Of a DNA stretch of 64,000 nucleotides, positions 59,736 through 64,000 are shown one piece after another. Every line of letters begins with the position of its first letter. Position 1 is the first letter of the stretch. This DNA is from Arthrobacter globiformis. GTDB taxonomy: Bacteria > Actinomycetota > Actinomycetes > Actinomycetales > Micrococcaceae. The translations under genes were made by a program, and so were the position numbers. The notes beneath the pieces are model-generated. The model had not been told where the DNA came from and did no database searches. It saw only the letters and a program-made list of their open reading frames with translations. The stretch spans positions 1,364,001 to 1,428,000 of the forward strand of contig NZ_JAUSYZ010000001.1 of assembly GCF_030817195.1 (NCBI RefSeq). Reading direction: 5' to 3'.

Positions 59736-60152
59736 ATGCCGAGCGCTGCACGCGACATCATGAGCGGGGGCGTGGAATGCGTCCGCGAAAACGAAACCCT
59801 CGAACAGGCCGCCCGAAAGATGAAGGACCTGGACGTCGGCGCCCTACCGATCTGCGGTGAGGACAACCGCCTCAAGGGAATGCTCACCGACCGGGACATC
59901 GTCATCCGTTGCCTGGCCGAAGGCGGCGATCCGCGCACCGTGACCGCGCGGGAGTTCGGGGAGGGCAAGCCCGTCACAATAGGCGCCGACGACTCCATTG
60001 AGGAGGCGATCCGGACCATGCAGGAGCACAAGGTCCGCCGGCTGCCCGTTATTGACGGCCACGACCTCGTCGGGATCCTCAGCCAGGCAGACATCGCCCG
60101 GAACTACCCCGAAGACCGCGTCGGTGAGCTCGTCACGTTCATCTCCTTCTAG
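59736..60152 (+). CDS. CBS-domain pair protein
   Basis: 138 aa, nothing but two CBS domains: ARDIMSGGVECVRENETLEQ with GMLTDRDIVIRCL, and KPVTIGADDSIEEAIRTMQE with GILSQADIARNYPED. Each ends in the (L/I)xDRD or SxAD element that binds adenine nucleotides. Such stand-alone proteins (hypoxic response protein type) sense AMP/ATP. GGAG lies 7 nt before the ATG. The next gene starts 88 bp later on the same strand. Confidence 0.9.
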   Translation: MPSAARDIMSGGVECVRENETLEQAARKMKDLDVGALPICGEDNRLKGMLTDRDIVIRCLAEGGDPRTVTAREFGEGKPVTIGADDSIEEAIRTMQEHKVRRLPVIDGHDLVGILSQADIARNYPEDRVGELVTFISF

Positions 60153-60239
60153 TCGCACCACCTGCCAAGACCCCGCCGAAGGCAACCGGACCGGTAAGCC
60201 TCACTGGGAATCGGCCATCACTAAACAAAGGAGAAAAGC

Positions 60240-60434
60240 GTGACTATCCCACCGCTTCCAGAACCCGAGCCGTTTCCGAAGGAACCGGGGCCGGCCGTCC
60301 CAGGATCACCGGACCCTACATCCCCGGCACCTGGCTCTCCTGACCCGACCTCTCCTGATCCCGGTCCTGTTCCTGGTCCATTGCCGGAGCCGGGCCCCCG
60401 ACCGGAAGAGCCGGACCCCAGACGCAGATCCTAG
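60240..60434 (+). CDS. Small Pro-rich peptide, unknown function
   Basis: 64 aa, 41% Pro, with PGSPDPTSP repeats (PGSPDPTSPAPGSPDPTSP) and a charged end EEPDPRRRS. The GTG start has an excellent AAAGGAGAA site. No signal peptide is present, so it stays in the cytoplasm unless exported in another way. Pro-rich sequences like this are usually disordered. The good ribosome site argues that it is made. Related small Pro-rich proteins are annotated only as hypothetical. Confidence 0.55.
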   Translation: MTIPPLPEPEPFPKEPGPAVPGSPDPTSPAPGSPDPTSPDPGPVPGPLPEPGPRPEEPDPRRRS

Positions 60435-60579
60435 AAGGACACTCCGCTTCAACACGATCAGCTCACACGTGGCACGATTGTGGGACAGCGGGGCCGGAAC
60501 GGAAGCGGAAGCCGCGGATCCTGTGTATACGGATTGCCGCTGTCGACCGGTGGCAGCACCCCTTCAGCAGGAGGAGAGC

Positions 60580-61029
60580 ATGCAAACAGTTGAAGAAACC
60601 ATTGACGTCGCGGTCCCAGTGCGGACAGCGTATGACCAGTGGACCCAGTTCGAGTCTTTCCCCAATTTCATGTCCGGGGTGGACTCCGTCACCCAGCTCA
60701 CTGACCGGACGAACCGCTGGGTGGTGAGCGTCGGCGGGGCGAAACGGGAATTCGATACCGAAATCATTGAACAACAGCCCGATGAACGGATTGCCTGGCG
60801 CAGCACCGACGGCCAGACGCACGCCGGCGCCGTGGTGTTCACGCCGCTGCAGTCCGGATCAACGCGTGTGTGGGTCCGTTTTGAATGGGCACCGGAAACC
60901 TTCACTGATACGGCCGGGGCCGCGCTGGGGTTCGACAACATGCAGGTCAGGGAGGACCTGCGCCGGTTCAAGGATTTCGTCGAAGCCAGAGGCACCGAAA
61001 CCGGTGGCTGGCGCGGAGAGGTTCATTAG
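60580..61029 (+). CDS. SRPBCC-family protein (polyketide cyclase / COQ10-like)
   Basis: 149 aa helix-grip fold: MQTVEETIDVAVPVRTAYDQ, WTQFESFPNFMSGVDSV and a C-terminal helix DLRRFKDFVEARG. Known members bind hydrophobic ligands such as quinones or polyketides. GGAGGAG precedes the ATG. It is in line with the CBS and Pro-rich genes but about 150 bp from the latter; a hairpin follows at 61069. Confidence 0.85.
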   Translation: MQTVEETIDVAVPVRTAYDQWTQFESFPNFMSGVDSVTQLTDRTNRWVVSVGGAKREFDTEIIEQQPDERIAWRSTDGQTHAGAVVFTPLQSGSTRVWVRFEWAPETFTDTAGAALGFDNMQVREDLRRFKDFVEARGTETGGWRGEVH

Positions 61030-61068
61030 AACAACCACCCAAGAGACAGGACACGGGAGAAATGTGTG

Positions 61069-61108
61069 GCCGGGTCCGGCGCCCCGGGCGGAGGCGGACG
61101 GACCCGGC
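61069..61108 (+). terminator. Stem-loop after the SRPBCC gene
   Basis: GCCGGGTC (61069-61076) pairs with GACCCGGC (61101-61108), with a GC-rich 24-nt loop containing further short pairings; 40 bp after the stop. Confidence 0.5.
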
Positions 61109-61261
61109 AGTCCTGCGCGAAGGTGCGTGAACACCTCCCTTCAAGGACAATCAAACTCTCGCCCAAGCACCTTGGAAAAACCTGATGAAGGTAGGGAATT
61201 ATGTCGGCACGGCATACGTTGCATGTCCGACAACCCCTAGTTAGGAAAGAGATGCATCATA

Positions 61262-61564
61262 GTGGCAACTGATTATGATGAGCTCCGCAACGAGGTCAAG
61301 GAATCGCAGAACGACTCCCTTGAGGCCCTCAAGTCAGCCAACGCACCCGATCCCAACAGTGTGGTGCGTGAACTGGACGCAACGGATGACATGGACAGTG
61401 TCGGGATCCCCGGCGGAGAGTTTGTCGCCGAAGAATTAGTCGTCCAGATCGTTCCCCAACGTGACGACGAATTCACCTGCTACTCCTGCTTCCTGGTCCG
61501 TCACCGCTCCCAAATGGCGCGGGAAAAAGACGGCCACGCCTACTGCATCGAGTGCGAAGGATAA
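61262..61564 (+). CDS. DUF4193 family zinc-ribbon protein
   Basis: 100 aa. An acidic N-terminal half (MATDYDELRNEVKESQNDSL) and a C-terminal zinc ribbon with C-x2-C (FTCYSCFLVRHRSQ) and C-x2-C (AYCIECEG). DUF4193 is conserved in actinobacteria; function unknown, though RNA polymerase or ribosome association has been suggested for similar ribbons. GTG start. Confidence 0.88.
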   Translation: MATDYDELRNEVKESQNDSLEALKSANAPDPNSVVRELDATDDMDSVGIPGGEFVAEELVVQIVPQRDDEFTCYSCFLVRHRSQMAREKDGHAYCIECEG

Positions 61565-61658
61565 ATTCAAGGACAGCGTGCCGGGTCAATTATCAGCGGC
61601 GATCTAGGGCGCTGCCTCCAAGGATCCCCCAGGCGCAAGCCGCCCTACTTGTCTCCTG

Positions 61659-61943
61659 TTACTCCAATGTGCCGCTCGCAAACCCACCGAGCCTGTCGCG
61701 AAGCGCGTCATACCAATCGCTGAGGGATCGGTCGACTGAGCCATCCCGTTTCTGGATGTACCGATCATCAAGACGGCCGGGACCTGATTGAAGGGTGGGG
61801 AGCACCCACTCCCGCGCCTTCTCCACCGCTTGAGCTGAGCCGTCCGTCCTCAGGTCCATCGCAAGCGACTCATACTCCCCAGCCAACTCGGGCAGCCGGA
61901 CGAGCCGCAGTAACGTGGCGAAAGCCAGCATGTCCAGGGTCAC
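61659..61943 (-). CDS. Unknown protein, second of a coupled pair
   Basis: 94 aa. A GTG start overlaps the stop of the upstream gene (GTGA). MTLDMLAFATLLRLVRLPEL then charged helices (DLRTDGSAQAVEKAREWVLP, SLSDWYDALRDRLGG). No motif recognised. The coupling and coding-like composition support it as real. Confidence 0.55.
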   Translation of the reverse strand: MTLDMLAFATLLRLVRLPELAGEYESLAMDLRTDGSAQAVEKAREWVLPTLQSGPGRLDDRYIQKRDGSVDRSLSDWYDALRDRLGGFASGTLE

Positions 61944-62221
61944 GGCTGGATGTCGGTGGCCAGCGGATCGGTCCGCCTTGCACCGGAGGGATACCCCACC
62001 CACTCACCCCGCCCGTTCGGGAAGATGTTAATGGCCCGGTCGATACACTCGTACGCATCCCGCCGCGCATCTAGGTTCGGACCGAGAAGCTCAGCCAGCA
62101 GCTCAAGTGTGGTGAAGCGCCGATCATCCCCAAGCAGCTCATAAGTCGACTTGCGTCCCATGCCGAAGAGGCCAGACCGCTTCTGCTCGACGACCCTGAA
62201 CCACTTCTCCTGATACCCCAT
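61940..62221 (-). CDS. Unknown protein, first of a coupled pair
   Basis: 93 aa beginning MGYQEKWFRVVEQKRSGLFG, followed by GRKSTYELLGDDRRFTTLEL and ending WVGYPSGARRTDPLATDIQP. Mixed alpha/beta character; no motif recognised. It resembles short immunity- or antitoxin-like proteins in size, but that is only an impression. The ribosome site is weak. Divergent from the MHS transporter with 235 bp between. Confidence 0.5.
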   Translation of the reverse strand: MGYQEKWFRVVEQKRSGLFGMGRKSTYELLGDDRRFTTLELLAELLGPNLDARRDAYECIDRAINIFPNGRGEWVGYPSGARRTDPLATDIQP

Positions 62222-62456
62222 GCTGGCCACAATAGCGGTGGCTGCGCGAACAGGAGTCACCTGGGCGCTTAAGCAGGGGCCAGCAACCCGGGGGAACGGA
62301 CGACGGCGCAGCCCGGGCAGTGTGCGTAGGCTGCGGTTTTCGTTGTTGTACCAGTTGGGCAGTGGGAAGATGGTCGGAGAGTTGGGCCTCCACCAAACGG
62401 GGACGCCGGCAACTGGCGGCGCGTGCCCAGCCTGGAGACAGGGCGGTGACCGAGCC

Positions 62457-63971
62457 ATGACCGAGCGACCCCTGCAGCAGCGGCGACTGCGCGTGTCCGA
62501 CATCAACGTCGTCAACCACCGCACGCTGCGGAAGGCGCTCGGCGGGACCATCGTGGGCAACACGATGGAATGGTACGACGTCGGGGTGTTCGGCTATCTG
62601 ATCACCACGATGGGGCCGGTGTTCCTGCCCGAGGCGGACCGGGCAGTGCAGAACCTGTTCCTGCTGGGAACGTTCGGCGCCACGTTCGTCGCGCGCCCCT
62701 TGGGAGGGATCTTCTTCGGCTGGCTCGGCGACAAGATCGGCCGCCAGAAGGTCCTGGCCATGACCCTGCTGCTGATGGCCGGGGCGACATTCGTCGTCGG
62801 CCTGCTTCCGGGGTACGCGGTGCTGGGCATCTGGGCCGCGGTGCTGCTGGTGATCACCAAGCTGATCCAGGGCTTTTCCACCGGCGGCGAGTACTCCGGC
62901 GCCACCACGTTCGTGTGCGAGCATTCGCCGGACCACCGCCGCGGCTTCTTTGTCAGTTTCCTGGACATGGGCAGCTACCTCGGCTTCGCGCTGGGGGCCG
63001 GGATGGTGTCGGCCCTCCAGCTGATCCTCGGGCAGGGACAGATGGAGGCCTGGGGCTGGCGCATCCCGTTCCTGGTCGCAGGCCCTCTGGGCATCGTGGC
63101 CATCTACTTCCGCATGAAGATCGAGGAGTCGCCCGCCTTCAAGGCCACGCAGGAGGCGGAAGCCGTAGCCGCCCAGCATCACGAGACCGATGACGAGCTC
63201 CGCCCCGTCGGCCCGGTGGGGATCTTCAAGGACCACTGGCGCCGCATCGTGCTGGCCATGATCCTGGTGGCCGCCGGCAACACCGTGGGCTATGCCCTCA
63301 CGTCCTACATGCCGACTTACCTGACGACCAACAAGGGCTACGACGAGATCCACGGGACGCTGCTGACTGTTCCGGTGTTGGTGGTCATGTCCCTGTGCAT
63401 CCCGCTGACGGGGCGGCTCTCGGACAGGATCGGGCGGCGGCCTGTGCTCTGGATCGGGGCTATCAGCACAGTGGTGTTTTCACTTCCCGCGTTTCTTCTG
63501 ATCTCGATCGGAACCGTGCCGGCCACGCTCGCCGGGCTGGCCCTGGTCGCGTTTCCGGTGGCGTTCTTCGTGGCCATTCTCGCGTCGGCCCTGCCGGCGC
63601 TGTTCCCGACGGCCCACCGCTACTCCGCCATGGGCATCGCCTACAACTTCGCCGTGGCGATCTTCGGCGGCACCGCCCCGTTCATCATCGCCGCGCTCAT
63701 CCAGGCGACCGGCAATGATCTGATGCCGGCGTTCTACCTCATGGCCACGTCGGCTATCGCCGCCGTCGCCATCTACTTCCTGCCGGAATCCGCGCAGCGG
63801 CACCTGCCCGGGTCCATGCCCAGCGTGGACTCGGACGAAGCCGCCCGCGAGCTGGTGGCGACGCAGGACCGGAACCCGCTGCTGGAGATGGACAGCCTGC
63901 CGTTCGACAGCAGCTACGAGGAGGCGAGGGCGTCGCACGGAGAACGCCCTGACAGGCCGACGGTGATGTGA
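62457..63971 (+). CDS. MFS transporter of the metabolite:H+ symporter (MHS/ProP) family
   Basis: 504 aa with 12 segments. GTIVGNTMEWYDVGVFGYL is the MHS N-terminal signature (xxGxxxExYDFxxxG); GWLGDKIGRQKVLAM is motif A, and GFSTGGEYSGATTFVCEH is typical of ProP/KgtP/ShiA-like symporters of zwitterions or organic acids. A polar C-terminal tail of 55 residues follows. ATG 62457 is used; an in-frame ATG 87 bp upstream adds a non-homologous stretch. The likely substrates are betaine, proline or dicarboxylates. Confidence 0.88.
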   Translation: MTERPLQQRRLRVSDINVVNHRTLRKALGGTIVGNTMEWYDVGVFGYLITTMGPVFLPEADRAVQNLFLLGTFGATFVARPLGGIFFGWLGDKIGRQKVLAMTLLLMAGATFVVGLLPGYAVLGIWAAVLLVITKLIQGFSTGGEYSGATTFVCEHSPDHRRGFFVSFLDMGSYLGFALGAGMVSALQLILGQGQMEAWGWRIPFLVAGPLGIVAIYFRMKIEESPAFKATQEAEAVAAQHHETDDELRPVGPVGIFKDHWRRIVLAMILVAAGNTVGYALTSYMPTYLTTNKGYDEIHGTLLTVPVLVVMSLCIPLTGRLSDRIGRRPVLWIGAISTVVFSLPAFLLISIGTVPATLAGLALVAFPVAFFVAILASALPALFPTAHRYSAMGIAYNFAVAIFGGTAPFIIAALIQATGNDLMPAFYLMATSAIAAVAIYFLPESAQRHLPGSMPSVDSDEAARELVATQDRNPLLEMDSLPFDSSYEEARASHGERPDRPTVM

Positions 63972-64000
63972 GCAGGACGACTCATCAGACCCAAATCGGC

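Noticed and set aside
1..64000. tRNA, rRNA, CRISPR, insertion sequence, prophage or plasmid functions
   Set aside because: No cloverleaf with GTTCGAATC-type arm, no regularly spaced repeats, no transposase, integrase or phage gene was found.

Overview
The window is about 65% GC chromosomal DNA of a high-GC Gram-positive bacterium, most likely of the Arthrobacter/Pseudarthrobacter group (Micrococcaceae). This is inferred from the gene families (DUF4193, DUF6421, a TIGR00027-type methyltransferase, a DUF664/DinB protein of mycothiol-using actinobacteria, a SigD-like ECF sigma factor, many FCD/IclR regulators) and from frequent GTG/TTG starts. I see no rRNA, tRNA, CRISPR array, insertion sequence or phage gene.

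Layout. 1-1.9 kb: end of a hexuronate-catabolism operon (fructuronate-reductase-like enzyme, then KDPG aldolase). 2-10 kb: a small Gly/Arg-rich protein, a thioredoxin-reductase-like flavoenzyme, a TerC transporter, an ArsR-SRPBCC fusion regulator, RecQ, a DUF1508 protein and an amino acid permease. Two 66-bp palindromes of apparently one family lie between these genes. 10.4-13.7 kb: a translationally coupled trio, DUF6421 - SDR - threonine-aldolase-like enzyme, of unknown purpose. 13.8-21 kb: SnoaL-like protein, two TM2-domain proteins with a PH-like protein, gene remnants, a secreted glycerophosphodiesterase, a flavodoxin-like protein and a methyltransferase. 21.1-21.4 kb: one or two very short ORFs between the methyltransferase and a HAD phosphatase.

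22.2-31 kb looks like an amino-acid catabolic island: Lrp regulator, aldehyde dehydrogenase overlapping a homoserine dehydrogenase, permease, two tail-to-tail IclR regulators, a cyclase-family hydrolase coupled to a stand-alone YqfO/NIF3-like domain, and homocysteine S-methyltransferase. Homoserine or S-methylmethionine use is a reasonable hypothesis. 31-33.6 kb: a K+-channel-like protein and the DUF1326-DUF2182 pair behind a good promoter with 11-bp direct repeats. 33.7-39.1 kb: lactate use (FAD/Fe-S D-lactate dehydrogenase, lactate permease with a frameshift, divergent LldR-like regulator with a matching operator). 42.3-46.3 kb: GntR regulator divergent from a nitrilase-permease-nitrilase operon.

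48.4-52.5 kb holds a DctP-like lipoprotein and an MFS exporter, each with a frameshift, and an amidohydrolase. 54-56.3 kb: TetR divergent from a DUF2867/membrane-protein pair with two palindromes between them. 56.3-58.7 kb: an ECF sigma/anti-sigma pair whose own promoter region and that of the adjacent secreted-protein gene share a SigD-like motif, suggesting a small local regulon. 59.7-64 kb: small stress/housekeeping-type proteins (CBS, Pro-rich peptide, SRPBCC, DUF4193), an unknown two-gene pair and an MHS-family transporter.

Three genes have 1-2 base frameshifts in short repeats (38.02, 48.52, 50.53 kb). They may be true pseudogenes or errors in the sequence.
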